Under the pieces are notes generated by a model. It had not been told where the DNA came from and searched no databases. It was given only the letters and a program-made list of their open reading frames with translations. Shown in pieces: positions 7,229-15,436 of a stretch of 64,000 nucleotides of DNA. Position 1 is the first letter of the stretch. The number at the start of each line of letters is the position of its first letter. The DNA is taken from the NCBI RefSeq assembly GCF_005862305.2, contig NZ_CP054021.1:3823501-3887500 (forward strand), in the 5' to 3' direction. The position numbers and the translations under genes were made by a program. This DNA comes from Rhizobium indicum (GTDB lineage: Bacteria > Pseudomonadota > Alphaproteobacteria > Rhizobiales > Rhizobiaceae).

Positions 7229-8341
7229 TCACAGGGCAAGGCGCGAACGCTGCCTCAGCAGGATCCACAGGAAGAACGGGCCGCCGACCGCCGCGGTGAT
7301 GATACCGATCGGCAGCTCGGCCGGGGCGACCAGGGTGCGGGCCAGGACATCCGCGAAGATCAGCAGGGAGCCGCCGAGCAGCGCTGCGGCCGGCAGCAGG
7401 AAACGATGGTCGGGGCCGATCGCCATGCGCAGGATATGCGGTACGACGATCCCGACGAAACCGATGCCGCCGCTGACGGCGACGGACGCGCCGGTCGCCG
7501 CGGCGACGCCGACGATCGCGACATTCTTCAGCCGCTGCACCGGCACACCCATATGAAAGGCGGCCGCCTCGCCGAGCGTGATGGCATTGAGGCCGCGGGC
7601 CATGAAGGGCAGGGCGGTGAAGGACAACAGGATGATCGGGCTGGCGGCGGCGATCTTCGTCCACGTGGCGCCGGCAAGCGAACCCATGCTCCAGAAGGTC
7701 AGGTCGCGTAGCTGCTGGTCGTTGGCCATGTAGATCAGCAAGCCTGTTATGGCGAGGGCGAGCGCGCCGAGCGCGATGCCGGCAAGCAGCATCGTCGCCA
7801 CCGAGGTCTGGCCATGACGGGTGGCGATCCTGTAGAGCAGGAGCGTCGTGACGAGGCCGCCGCCGAAAGCGGCTGTCGGCAGAGCGTAGATGCCGAGAAG
7901 CGCCTCGATCGGCGCTGCGAGACCGCCACCGAGGACGATCATCGCAACCGCGCCAAAACTTGCGCCGGAGGAGACGCCGACGAGGCCGGGATCGGCCAGC
8001 GGATTGCGGAACAGGCCCTGCATCACCGTGCCGGAAACGGCCAGCGAGGCGCCGATCAGGAAACCGAGGATCGCCCTGGGCAAGCGGATATCGAAGATGA
8101 TGATCCGGTCACGCGTGCTGAGCGCCGCCTCGGAGCCGGCCATGTTGCTGATGACGTCGAGGATCGAGGCATCCGAGGCGCCTGTCGTCACCGAAAACAG
8201 CATCGAAAAGACCGAGCCGACGACGAGCAGCGCGATCGCCAGCAAGGCGAGCCGCGTCCTGTCGCCCGCCTGCCTGATTTCGCGGATGTCCGCCATTGGG
8301 AATCGTCGCCTTTGTTCCATCATGGCTTGCGGCAGGGCCAT
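7229..8341 (-). CDS. hmuU: Haem ABC transporter permease HmuU
   Basis: 370 residues of the FecCD/BtuC family with about nine to ten membrane segments and family motifs GASLAVSGTVMQGLFRNPLADP and GFVGIVVPHILRM. It forms the inner-membrane haem channel. The ATG at 8341 stands two bases after the hmuT stop with GGGGG six bases before it, suggesting translational coupling. An alternative ATG at 8296 (MADIREI) would remove 15 residues. Confidence 0.93.
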   Translation of the reverse strand: MALPQAMMEQRRRFPMADIREIRQAGDRTRLALLAIALLVVGSVFSMLFSVTTGASDASILDVISNMAGSEAALSTRDRIIIFDIRLPRAILGFLIGASLAVSGTVMQGLFRNPLADPGLVGVSSGASFGAVAMIVLGGGLAAPIEALLGIYALPTAAFGGGLVTTLLLYRIATRHGQTSVATMLLAGIALGALALAITGLLIYMANDQQLRDLTFWSMGSLAGATWTKIAAASPIILLSFTALPFMARGLNAITLGEAAAFHMGVPVQRLKNVAIVGVAAATGASVAVSGGIGFVGIVVPHILRMAIGPDHRFLLPAAALLGGSLLIFADVLARTLVAPAELPIGIITAAVGGPFFLWILLRQRSRLAL

Positions 8342-8343
8342 GA

Positions 8344-9273
8344 TCAGCCCCCGTAGATCGCCGTGTTGAGCTCACGCGCTGCGGCTGCGGTGCGCGGGCC
8401 GAAGCCGAGCAGGTAGACGCCGTCCATTCGGATGATCGCTTTTTTCTCACCTGCCGGCGTCAGTGCGATCGCCGGCTGAGCCAGCAGGTCCTCGTTCTTG
8501 GTGCCTGCGCCATCGCCGCGGTTCATCATCAGGATGATGTCGGGCTTGGCTTCGATGATCGCCTCGTCCGTCAGCGGCTTGTAGCCCGGGAATGCGCCGA
8601 CGGCATTGATGGCGCCGGCGAGCTTGACGATGCCATCGGCGGCCGTGCCGGTGCCCGATGCCATGATCCGGCCGTTCTGGGCGCTGAGGATGAAGAGAAC
8701 GCGCTTGCGCTCGGCCTCCGGGCGCTTTTCGGCATCGGCGATCGCCGCGTCGAGATCGGCTGCGACTTTTTCTTCAAGCGCCTTCGCCTTGTCGGGCACG
8801 CCCAGCAGCGTGCCGACACGGTCGATCTTGGCGATGATGCCGTCGCGGGTAAAGGCGCTCGGCACGGACTCGAAGGGCACGCTGGCATTTTTCAGCACGG
8901 CCAGCGCTTCCTGCGGGCCCGAACCTTCGACGGCGATGATCGCCGTCGGATTCATGGCGAGGATGCCTTCCGGCGAGAGCGCGCGCATGTAACCGACATT
9001 GGGCAGCTTCAGCGCCGCCTCCGGATAGATGCTCGTCGTGTCGCGGGCGATCAGCCGGTTTTCTTCGCCGAGCGCATAGACGATCTCGGTGATGTCGCCA
9101 CCGACCGAAACCAGGCGCGACGTGTCGAACTTCTTTTCTTCGGCGTGGGCGGCGCGGACGAAGGCGAAGCCGTCGACCGTCCGCGCCGTCGGGATCAGCG
9201 GCAGCGCCATGACGGCCGCCGTCAGGGCCAGTTCCCAAGTGCGGATCCGGCGCAGATTGTTACGCATCGTCAT
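8344..9273 (-). CDS. hmuT: Periplasmic haem-binding protein HmuT
   Basis: 309 residues: a signal peptide (RRIRTWELALTAAVMALP, cleavage probably after AHA) then a BtuF-like cluster A-3 binding protein with RLVSVGGDITEIVYALG near the mature N-terminus. It captures haem in the periplasm for HmuUV. The frame stays open upstream into hmuS, but the signal peptide fixes the start at 9273 or the ATG two codons later. The gap to hmuS is 11 bases. Confidence 0.92.
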   Translation of the reverse strand: MTMRNNLRRIRTWELALTAAVMALPLIPTARTVDGFAFVRAAHAEEKKFDTSRLVSVGGDITEIVYALGEENRLIARDTTSIYPEAALKLPNVGYMRALSPEGILAMNPTAIIAVEGSGPQEALAVLKNASVPFESVPSAFTRDGIIAKIDRVGTLLGVPDKAKALEEKVAADLDAAIADAEKRPEAERKRVLFILSAQNGRIMASGTGTAADGIVKLAGAINAVGAFPGYKPLTDEAIIEAKPDIILMMNRGDGAGTKNEDLLAQPAIALTPAGEKKAIIRMDGVYLLGFGPRTAAAARELNTAIYGG

Positions 9274-9284
9274 CGTAGCGATCC

Positions 9285-10334
9285 TTATGCGGCCACGCTT
9301 GCTGCCCGCGGCAGGTTTTCGATGATCTCGCGCCACTCGGCACGTTCGTCGGAACCTTCCTGCCGCTTGCCGAAGAACTGGATGATCATCTCGCCTTCGG
9401 CATTGTAAGCTTCCAGCGAGGTGACATGGCCGTCCGTGGTCGGCTTGCGCACGGCCCAGGTCTCGGCGATGTGATCCTGGCGCAGATGCAGGTGGAAGGT
9501 CGGATCCATGATATTGATCCACGGCCCCATCGGCTGCACGTTGAAGATCGGGCCGGAATGGATCTGGACGATGCCGTCATTGGCGACAAAGCACATGATC
9601 GGCAGGCCAGATTTCACCGAGGCATGCATCATCTCTGCCGTCGCGCTGTTGTCGAGCTTCCAGGCATAGTCGTCGCCGACTGTGCGCACGGCCGCCTGGC
9701 GGCCGATCTTCAGGCGCTTCAGCATGCCGAAGAACTGATGCGTATCGGTGAGCTTGCTCCAGTTGTCGCGCAGTTCGTCGCGGCTGACGTCGGCGATCTC
9801 ATCGGCGGCGTTCGAGGTTTCAGCCTCGACAAATTCCTGCGACTGGTCGGCCAGCTTCAACTCGGCGACGATCGCGTGATAGGCCTCGACATTCGAGCTC
9901 GGGCGCAGGTGCACCTTGTGCACGGCGTTGCCGGCCTTGTCGAAATATTGCAGGCTGAGGCGCTCCTGATCGCCATCCTTCTTGGATACGGCGAAACCAT
10001 GCTCCCAGCGGCTCGGGAAGATGCGCAGGTCGATATTCTCGCCGAGAACGATCGCGGCCTGCGCGCCGCTCTTGATGTTTTCGTAGACGCCGATCTTCTC
10101 GTGCACGGCACTTTCGTTGCGCGACAGCGCCATCACTTCGCCGAGGCCGGCCACGCGTTCGAGAAGCTTCAGTGCGCTGCCATGGATGCGGGTAACGCTG
10201 ATGCCGGTTTCGGCGGCAACGAGGGCTGCCTCGGAAATCTTCAATTGGGCGGCGATATCGCGCTCGCGCATTTTCGGATTCTCGGCGCGAAACGCACGGA
10301 TATCGGCTGGCGCCGGTCTTGTCTGTTCGGTCAT
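9285..10334 (-). CDS. hmuS: Haem-trafficking/degrading factor HmuS
   Basis: 349 residues with the duplicated HemS/ChuS fold: repeat one about 25-170 (ALSRNESAVHEKIGVYENI), repeat two about 195-340 (GMLKRLKIGRQAAVRTVGDDYAW, GPWINIMDPTFHLHLR). Family members bind cytoplasmic haem and pass it on or degrade it. Position between hmuP and hmuT is the standard rhizobial order. Confidence 0.93.
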   Translation of the reverse strand: MTEQTRPAPADIRAFRAENPKMRERDIAAQLKISEAALVAAETGISVTRIHGSALKLLERVAGLGEVMALSRNESAVHEKIGVYENIKSGAQAAIVLGENIDLRIFPSRWEHGFAVSKKDGDQERLSLQYFDKAGNAVHKVHLRPSSNVEAYHAIVAELKLADQSQEFVEAETSNAADEIADVSRDELRDNWSKLTDTHQFFGMLKRLKIGRQAAVRTVGDDYAWKLDNSATAEMMHASVKSGLPIMCFVANDGIVQIHSGPIFNVQPMGPWINIMDPTFHLHLRQDHIAETWAVRKPTTDGHVTSLEAYNAEGEMIIQFFGKRQEGSDERAEWREIIENLPRAASVAA

Positions 10335-10342
10335 GTCCTACC

Positions 10343-10525
10343 CTACTTATTGAGAATGAGCTTGCCCTGACGGGTGATCTTCAGGCGATAGACCAAGCCG
10401 TCGTGTCTAATCATGATCTCGTTCGTGCCGCGGAAAAGATCCGCGCTTTCGACGATCCGGTGCTGCGCCGCAGGCTCGCTCTGCAGCGGCACGTGCTTAA
10501 AGTTATCTGGCTTTTCAACCATCAT
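10343..10525 (-). CDS. hmuP: Haemin uptake protein HmuP
   Basis: About 60 residues ending VYRLKITRQGKLILNK, with SADLFRGTNEIMIRHDG upstream: the small HmuP family, which in rhizobia and Bradyrhizobium is needed for haem uptake gene expression. I chose the double ATG at 10525/10522 as start; an in-frame TTG at 10579 would add 18 residues but has no ribosome-binding site and sits close to the putative iron operator. It is the first gene of the operon, with nine bases to hmuS. Confidence 0.85.
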   Translation of the reverse strand: MMVEKPDNFKHVPLQSEPAAQHRIVESADLFRGTNEIMIRHDGLVYRLKITRQGKLILNK

Positions 10526-10585
10526 TTCGGTTGGCAATTCCGTGAGGCCGGTGATCAGGGTCCCCGGTTGTGATGACAATTATCT

Positions 10586-10600
10586 TGACTTTCTTACTCA
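10586..10600. promoter_or_regulatory. Possible RirA-type iron-responsive operator
   Basis: TGA, nine bases (CTTTCTTAC), TCA: the TGA-N9-TCA half-palindrome reported for RirA-controlled rhizobial promoters. It lies upstream of hmuP in the short divergent region shared with 10700-11125 and tonB. The motif is short, so chance occurrence is possible. Confidence 0.4.
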
Positions 10601-10699
10601 TAGTTTTTTAAAGACGCAATAGGAGACTAATACAGTCAAGTTTTTGAGATTGCTGATATGAGGCTGCCTGGCGGCGGTTCGCGACAATGTGCGGAGAAG

Positions 10700-11125
10700 A
10701 TGATGACGGTTAGGTTTGCGGCTGTTGCAGCGGGCATGGTGATGGCGGTTTCAGGCGTATGCCAGGCGCAGGATGCGGCAACCGCCAAGCTGGATGTTGA
10801 ACTCAACGCTCTGGCGCCGTCGCAAAAGGGCTGCATGATGACCTTCGTCGCTGAGAACAATCTTCAGGCGCCGATCAATAAGATCTCCTTCGAGCTCGCT
10901 TTCTTCAACGACAAGAATGCCGTCGACCGCATCACCGTGCTCGATTTCCGCGATCTGCCGCAGGGCAAGAAGCGCGTGCGCCAGTTCGATATGCCGAACG
11001 TGAAGTGCGAGACGGTCACGCGCATCATCATCAACGACACGCCGGTCTGCGACGGCCCGGCGGCGGGCGAATGCATGAAGGGTCTCGTCACCCGTTCACA
11101 GATTTCCGTTCCCTTCGAGGGCTAA
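10700..11125 (+). CDS. Secreted protein of unknown function between hmuP and tonB
   Basis: About 141 residues with a signal peptide (MMTVRFAAVAAGMVMAVSGVCQAQ) and a mature domain rich in beta strands with paired cysteines (KGCMMTFVAENN, MPNVKCETV, PVCDGPAAGECMKG). I do not recognise an enzymatic family. Rhizobium leguminosarum has an unnamed ORF at the same place between tonB and hmuPSTUV. GCGGAGAAG precedes the paired ATG codons at 10700/10703. A role in haem or iron acquisition is suggested only by position. Confidence 0.8.
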   Translation: MMTVRFAAVAAGMVMAVSGVCQAQDAATAKLDVELNALAPSQKGCMMTFVAENNLQAPINKISFELAFFNDKNAVDRITVLDFRDLPQGKKRVRQFDMPNVKCETVTRIIINDTPVCDGPAAGECMKGLVTRSQISVPFEG

Positions 11126-11154
11126 GGATACGCCGGGAATGATTCCCGGCGGAC

Positions 11155-12501
11155 ATGTTTCAGGCTGTCCGAGGCATACAAATGGCAATTTCAGCGAAGA
11201 CCAGATCGAGACAGGTGCTCATCGGGGAGCCGGACGCTGACGGCGGTCTGAACGACAACCACATACATCCCGGCCACGAACTTTCCGACCTGCGCAATGT
11301 GCAGCGGCAGCCGGCCGGTGAGGCGGTGGTCCACTATGCGCGTTTCGCGCAGATACCCTCCTTTCCCGATCATCCGGAAGCCGAGCCGATAGCCTCCGTT
11401 CCTGCGCCGCCGATGGATGCGGCGGTGGAAAAGGCGGAGGATGAAAAGGCGCCGGTGCGGCGGCGGGTGGTGCTGACCTGCGTTTGTTCGCTGATTTTCC
11501 ATATGACCTTGGCTGCGGTGTTGCTCATTGCCTTCCCAAATGCTCCGGAAGAGGCGATCGAGGAAGCGGGCGAAGCCGTGAGCGTGGTGATGTACGGCAA
11601 CTCGGATGTCGACCAGACTGCTGCCGGCGAGACCGAAGTCACGGTGCAGGAAGAAATCATTCCGGAGGCCGTCGAGCCGGATAAGATCCAGCCGACCGAA
11701 GCGGCGGAACTTCAACCGGAAACCGTTCAGCCGACCGAAGTCGCGCCGGCTGAGACCCAGGATACCGTCCAGCAGGCTCTTCCTCCCGAGGTGACGCGCG
11801 TCTCGCCCGAAACCGTCACCGCTGCGGAGCCGGAGATTCTCGTTTCCGAAATACCGGCTGAAACTGCTGTCGCCCAACCGATGTCGACCGTCGTTCCGGA
11901 AGAGCAGAAACCTGCTGAAGAGATCCCCCCGGAAGTTCAGCCATCGGAGGTGCCGCCTGTCGCTGCTGCCGAGCCGGAAGAGGTGAAGCCCGCCGAAACG
12001 GCGGAAATCCAGCCGGAGCCGGAGGTGCCGCAGGAGATCGTGACGCCTACGCAGAAGCCGAAGGTGGTGGCGCAGGAAAAGCCAAAGCCGGTCGAGAAGA
12101 AGCGCCCGCCGAAAAAGGCTGCCGGTTCGGAGGGTGAGGCGCGGCAGGATTCTGAACGAGGTGTCGCCGAAGGTAACGCGACGGCTCAATCGGATAGCAA
12201 TTCGCGTTCGGCCGGCAATAACGACGGGATCGGAACTGCAGCCAATGCCAATTACGACGGAAAGGTTCGTAGTCGCATTCGTCGTTCAATCAGAACACCT
12301 CGTGGCGTCGAGGGAACCGTGGTCGTCTCGTTTTCAGTGAATGGCAGCGGCGGCTTGACTTCAGTTCGCGTCACACGCGGTTCCGGCGTGCCTGAAATCG
12401 ACCAACTCGCCGTTGAGGCTGTTCGGCGCGCCGCACCATTTGGCCCGACGCCCGGTGGGAACGGGAGGAACTTCACCTCCTTGCCAATCACAGTGAATTA
12501 A
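11155..12501 (+). CDS. tonB: TonB-family energy transducer
   Basis: 448 residues: an unusually long cytoplasmic N-terminus (about 100 residues), one membrane anchor (VVLTCVCSLIFHMTLAAVLL, about 105-125), a very long Pro/Glu/Val-rich periplasmic spacer (about 140-330) and a C-terminal TonB domain with GTVVVSFSVNGSGGLTSVRV. It couples proton motive force to TonB-dependent outer-membrane receptors. The ATG at 11182 (MAISAKTRSR) is an alternative start. Position next to hmuPSTUV matches the R. leguminosarum tonB-hmu locus, but no receptor gene is present here. Confidence 0.9.
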   Translation: MFQAVRGIQMAISAKTRSRQVLIGEPDADGGLNDNHIHPGHELSDLRNVQRQPAGEAVVHYARFAQIPSFPDHPEAEPIASVPAPPMDAAVEKAEDEKAPVRRRVVLTCVCSLIFHMTLAAVLLIAFPNAPEEAIEEAGEAVSVVMYGNSDVDQTAAGETEVTVQEEIIPEAVEPDKIQPTEAAELQPETVQPTEVAPAETQDTVQQALPPEVTRVSPETVTAAEPEILVSEIPAETAVAQPMSTVVPEEQKPAEEIPPEVQPSEVPPVAAAEPEEVKPAETAEIQPEPEVPQEIVTPTQKPKVVAQEKPKPVEKKRPPKKAAGSEGEARQDSERGVAEGNATAQSDSNSRSAGNNDGIGTAANANYDGKVRSRIRRSIRTPRGVEGTVVVSFSVNGSGGLTSVRVTRGSGVPEIDQLAVEAVRRAAPFGPTPGGNGRNFTSLPITVN

Positions 12502-12608
12502 TATGATAAAAACAATCAACTTTATACTTTACTCTAAAAATCAAGTTTAATAAGGTCCACCCGCACACGCAGGAATCGTGTGACGATCAACGAGCGAACG
12601 GGTGGCAT

Positions 12609-13016
12609 ATGGCTCGCAAGGGCAAGAAGGGTTCGAACCGGGAGGTCCGCGACAGCGCGGGCGAGGACGCTGATCAGGCATCCCTCGGACGGTCCAAACT
12701 GGATGGCCGCAGTTTCCTCTATGTCGGTGGCCGTGACTGCCAGGTGGCGCATCTTCGCCAGATCTGCAGCAATTTCGGCGCCGAGCTCATTCATCATGAC
12801 GGCGGGTTGCGCGAAGCGGTTTCCCGCATCGATACCGTCCTTCCCTCGGTCGACTGCGTGTTCTGCCCGATCGACTGTATCAGCCACGATGCCTGCCTGC
12901 GTGTGAAGACTGGCTGCAAGAAATTCGGCAAGACCTTCATCCCGCTTCGCAACGGCAGCAAGTCCAGCCTGGAGCGTGCGCTGCAGACGATGAACGAACG
13001 AGACAATTCCCGATGA
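12609..13016 (+). CDS. DUF2325 domain protein
   Basis: 135 residues: a basic N-terminus (MARKGKKGSNREVRD), then a Rossmann-like DUF2325 domain with FLYVGGRDCQVAHLRQIC, a CVFCPIDCISHDACLRVK cysteine cluster and KKFGKTFIPLRNGSKSSLERAL. The clustered cysteines could bind metal or haem; that is inference. Its stop overlaps the ATG of the next gene (ATGA), so the three genes 12609-13609 form one operon ending with a haem-degrading enzyme. Confidence 0.88.
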   Translation: MARKGKKGSNREVRDSAGEDADQASLGRSKLDGRSFLYVGGRDCQVAHLRQICSNFGAELIHHDGGLREAVSRIDTVLPSVDCVFCPIDCISHDACLRVKTGCKKFGKTFIPLRNGSKSSLERALQTMNERDNSR

Positions 13017-13285
13017 ACGACCAGCGCCCCGACGGCTTCACCATGATCGGCCTGCATAAGCTCGCCGCGCAGACAGGCGAGGGCCTCGTGCCCGAACTCT
13101 ACGAACTTTTCCAGCAGCATGCCGAACGCCAGCAGATCTACCAGAATGTGACCCTGTTCCCGACCTGGGAAGCGCGCATGCCCGGGGAAGCGACAACAAG
13201 ACCGCTTGGCCCAGCAGCGGCAAACGGCGATAATGTTCTCGCCTTTCCCTTGCGTTCTGCAAGGGCGGGCAAGAGGAAAGCGTAG
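13013..13285 (+). CDS. Conserved small protein of unknown function in the haem gene set
   Basis: 90 residues, start overlapping the previous stop by ATGA. The N-terminal half (HKLAAQTGEGLVPELYELFQ) is helical; the C-terminus is basic (RSARAGKRKA). No family recognised and no membrane segment or signal. Tight coupling between the DUF2325 gene and the IsdG-type monooxygenase gene suggests a partner in cytoplasmic haem handling. Confidence 0.75.
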   Translation: MNDQRPDGFTMIGLHKLAAQTGEGLVPELYELFQQHAERQQIYQNVTLFPTWEARMPGEATTRPLGPAAANGDNVLAFPLRSARAGKRKA

Positions 13286-13294
13286 GGAGATTCC

Positions 13295-13609
13295 ATGTAT
13301 ATCGCAATGAACCGCTTCAAGGTTGCAACCGGCAGCGAAGGTGATTTCGAGACGGTCTGGCGCAATCGCGATTCCAGCCTGCCCGAGGTGCCCGGTTTCG
13401 TCGAATTCCGCCTGCTGCGCGGCAAGGCCAACGAAGAGGAGGGCTATACGCTCTATTCCTCGCATACGGTCTGGAAAAGCGAAGCGGATTTTCAGAACTG
13501 GACGAAGTCCGAGAGCTTTCGCGCGGCGCACCGCAATGCCGGCGATCACAAGGCGATCTACAAGGGGCCGCCGGTCTTCGAGGGTTTCAACGTGGTCGAC
13601 GGCATTTGA
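13295..13609 (+). CDS. IsdG/HmuQ-type haem-degrading monooxygenase
   Basis: 104 residues of the ABM (antibiotic biosynthesis monooxygenase) ferredoxin-like fold. Asn6, Trp69 and His79 align with the Asn-Trp-His catalytic triad of Staphylococcus IsdG, spaced almost as there, and the protein has the usual IsdG length. Bradyrhizobium HmuQ/HmuD are relatives. It would open imported haem to release iron. Preceded by AGGGAGATTCC. Whether it or HmuS is the principal haem-degrading protein cannot be told from sequence. Confidence 0.85.
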   Translation: MYIAMNRFKVATGSEGDFETVWRNRDSSLPEVPGFVEFRLLRGKANEEEGYTLYSSHTVWKSEADFQNWTKSESFRAAHRNAGDHKAIYKGPPVFEGFNVVDGI

Positions 13610-13655
13610 TTGCGATTGAATCAGCCCTCACTCTTCTGTTCGTATGAGACTTGGC

Positions 13656-13815
13656 TCCTTCTTCTCCCCAGCGGGGAGAAGGTGGCCCGCAGGGTCGGAT
13701 GAGGGGCCACACGCGGTACACCATTCATTGCCCTTCGCTTGCGCTCAGGGCATCCGCGGCTTTGCCGCTCACCCCCTCATCTGCCTGCCGGCATCTTCTC
13801 CCCGCTGGGGAGAAG
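13656..13815. repeat. RIME-like intergenic repeat
   Basis: Outer inverted arms each carry the palindrome CTTCTCCCC-GC-GGGGAGAAG (13660-13681 and 13795-13815), followed inward by GGTCGGATGAGGGG and its mirror CCCCTCATCTGCC. This is the widespread Rhizobium intergenic mosaic type, different in sequence from the element at 5263-5399. It fills the gap between two convergent genes; 13610-13883 contains no credible gene. Confidence 0.75.
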
Positions 13816-13883
13816 CGGACTCGTGGCAGCGCCGTGCGTCTCCTCAGCCGGCGATGAATTGGTCGTGAGCTTGCTACGTGTGT

Positions 13884-14261
13884 TCAAGTCCTGACGCGCA
13901 GAACCGCGCCTGCCGCAATGGCCAGCCAGCCAAGCATCATCGCCCAGCCGCCGGTCGGCGCGGCGTAGGGGAAGAGGCCGGAGCCGGAAAAGCGTAGGGT
14001 GACGAGATCGCCCGCAAAAAGCAGCGTTCCGACAATCATCAGCAAACCGGCCAGCCAGGCGGTTCTGAGCCTAACGTTGCCGAGAGCCAATGCCAGCAGG
14101 GCAGGGGCGTGGGCAAGGCACATGGCAGATGCGGATGCCGCAAGATTGGCCTCGCCGCCGCCATGGGCAGCAAGGGCGGCAAGCGCCACGCCGGCTACGC
14201 CAAACAGGCCGGCAAAGAGATAGAGCACCGGCTCCAGACGCGCGTTCAAGATCATGGTCAA
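13884..14261 (-). CDS. DUF423 membrane protein
   Basis: 125 residues with four membrane segments, an HGGGEANLAASASAMCLAH-type stretch in the first loop and GLFPYAAPTGGWAMMLGW near the C-terminus, as in YgdD-like DUF423 proteins. Function unknown in the family. Its ATG overlaps the stop of the truncated haemoglobin gene by four bases, so translation is coupled. Confidence 0.88.
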   Translation of the reverse strand: MTMILNARLEPVLYLFAGLFGVAGVALAALAAHGGGEANLAASASAMCLAHAPALLALALGNVRLRTAWLAGLLMIVGTLLFAGDLVTLRFSGSGLFPYAAPTGGWAMMLGWLAIAAGAVLRVRT

Positions 14262-14713
14262 TCCTTATCGTCAGGGGCCTTGTCGTCGGGGGCCTTGTTC
14301 TGCATGTGATAGGCGAGCCGTTCCACCGGCGCCCAGATGAGATCGCGCAACGCCTGGCTTGATATCGTCTCGTCCATGGCGCGGCGGAAGCAGAGCAGCC
14401 ATTCGTCGCGCTCGACAGGGCCGATCTCGGCGACGAAATGGCGGCTGCGCAGGCGCGGATGGCCGCGCTTGTCGGTATAGAGCGGCGGGCCGCCGAGATA
14501 ACCGCTCATATATTCGTAGAATTTCTCTTCGCTGCCCGTAAGGCTCGGCGGATGCACGGCGCGCACGTTTCTCGCCTCCGGCAGCGTGTCCATCAACTCG
14601 TAGAAACGGCGGGTGAGCGCCCGTACGACAGGATCGCCGCCGATCGCCTCATAGAGTGTGGTGACCTTCTCCGTCACGAAACCATCCCCGATCCCATCGC
14701 CATTACTCGACAT
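14258..14713 (-). CDS. Group II truncated haemoglobin
   Basis: 151 residues of the 2/2 globin fold: YEAIGGDPVVRALTRRFYE at the N-terminus, GGPPLYTDKRGHPRLRSRH with the proximal His in the RHF segment, and DEWLLCFRRAMDE. Group II globins bind oxygen or NO and help detoxify nitrosative or oxidative stress. The C-terminal tail is a small tandem repeat (KAPDDKAPDDKD). It forms a coupled pair with the DUF423 gene and lies near the haem uptake genes. Confidence 0.92.
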   Translation of the reverse strand: MSSNGDGIGDGFVTEKVTTLYEAIGGDPVVRALTRRFYELMDTLPEARNVRAVHPPSLTGSEEKFYEYMSGYLGGPPLYTDKRGHPRLRSRHFVAEIGPVERDEWLLCFRRAMDETISSQALRDLIWAPVERLAYHMQNKAPDDKAPDDKD

Positions 14714-14827
14714 TCCCCGGCCTCTTCATGCACCGGGCGGAAAATGATCGCAACTGTCATCAAGGTGCCGCGGCATTTCGCGCATAATGCCGGACAGCGG
14801 GGGTTGCGGCCGATTCTTCTTGACAAA

Positions 14828-14841
14828 ACCGTCCGGACGGT
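14828..14841. promoter_or_regulatory. Palindromic operator before the tetR-SMR operon
   Basis: ACCGTCCGGACGGT is a perfect 14-bp palindrome placed just downstream of a TTGACA -35-like element (14820-14825) and 14 bases before the tetR start. This is the expected position of an autorepressing TetR operator. Confidence 0.65.
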
Positions 14842-14854
14842 ATCTTTTACCCGA

Positions 14855-15418
14855 ATGTCGAACGCTCATCATCGCAAGAAACAGCCCGTGCTCGTGCGCC
14901 AGCAGTTGCTGGAGGTTGCCGCGCGCCTTGCTGCCAGCGACGGCATGGCGGCCGTCACGCTCGATGCGGTTTCTGCCGCGTCCAGCGTCAGCAAGGGCGG
15001 GCTGCTGCATCACTTCCCAACGAAGAATGCGTTGCTCGATGCCCTGTTCGAGAGCTTGCTCGAAAAGTTCGACGCCGATATAGAGGAACTGATGCGCGGC
15101 GATCCGTTGCCGCAGGGCCGCTTCACCCGCGCCTATCTGAGAGCGGTATCCGGTCTCAACGAGCGTCCCGACGATTCCAGGAGTTGGACCCAGGTGACGA
15201 TCGCGCTTCTTGCCGAACCTCGACTGCGTCTTCGCTGGCGCCAATGGGTGCAGGCGCGGGCCGAGGAATATATCGGCACCGATTCCTCCCTCGATGCACA
15301 GGTCGTGCGTTTCGCCGCCGACGGTCTTTGGTTCGCAGATACGTTGGAAAGCCATGATATAAACGGCGTTCTGAGGCGGGATCTTATCGATCGCCTTGTC
15401 GAACTGACCGGCAAGTAA
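14855..15418 (+). CDS. TetR-family transcriptional regulator
   Basis: 187 residues. The N-terminal HTH (about 15-60) reads LLEVAARLAASDGMAAVTLDAV and SVSKGGLLHHFPTKNALLDAL, followed by a C-terminal ligand domain. The frame is open further upstream, but the ATG at 14855 is the natural start because the palindromic operator and -35-like element lie just before it. It is 18 bases from an SMR efflux gene on the same strand, so it most likely represses both. Confidence 0.9.
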   Translation: MSNAHHRKKQPVLVRQQLLEVAARLAASDGMAAVTLDAVSAASSVSKGGLLHHFPTKNALLDALFESLLEKFDADIEELMRGDPLPQGRFTRAYLRAVSGLNERPDDSRSWTQVTIALLAEPRLRLRWRQWVQARAEEYIGTDSSLDAQVVRFAADGLWFADTLESHDINGVLRRDLIDRLVELTGK

Positions 15419-15436
15419 TTCGAAAAGGAATTCGCC

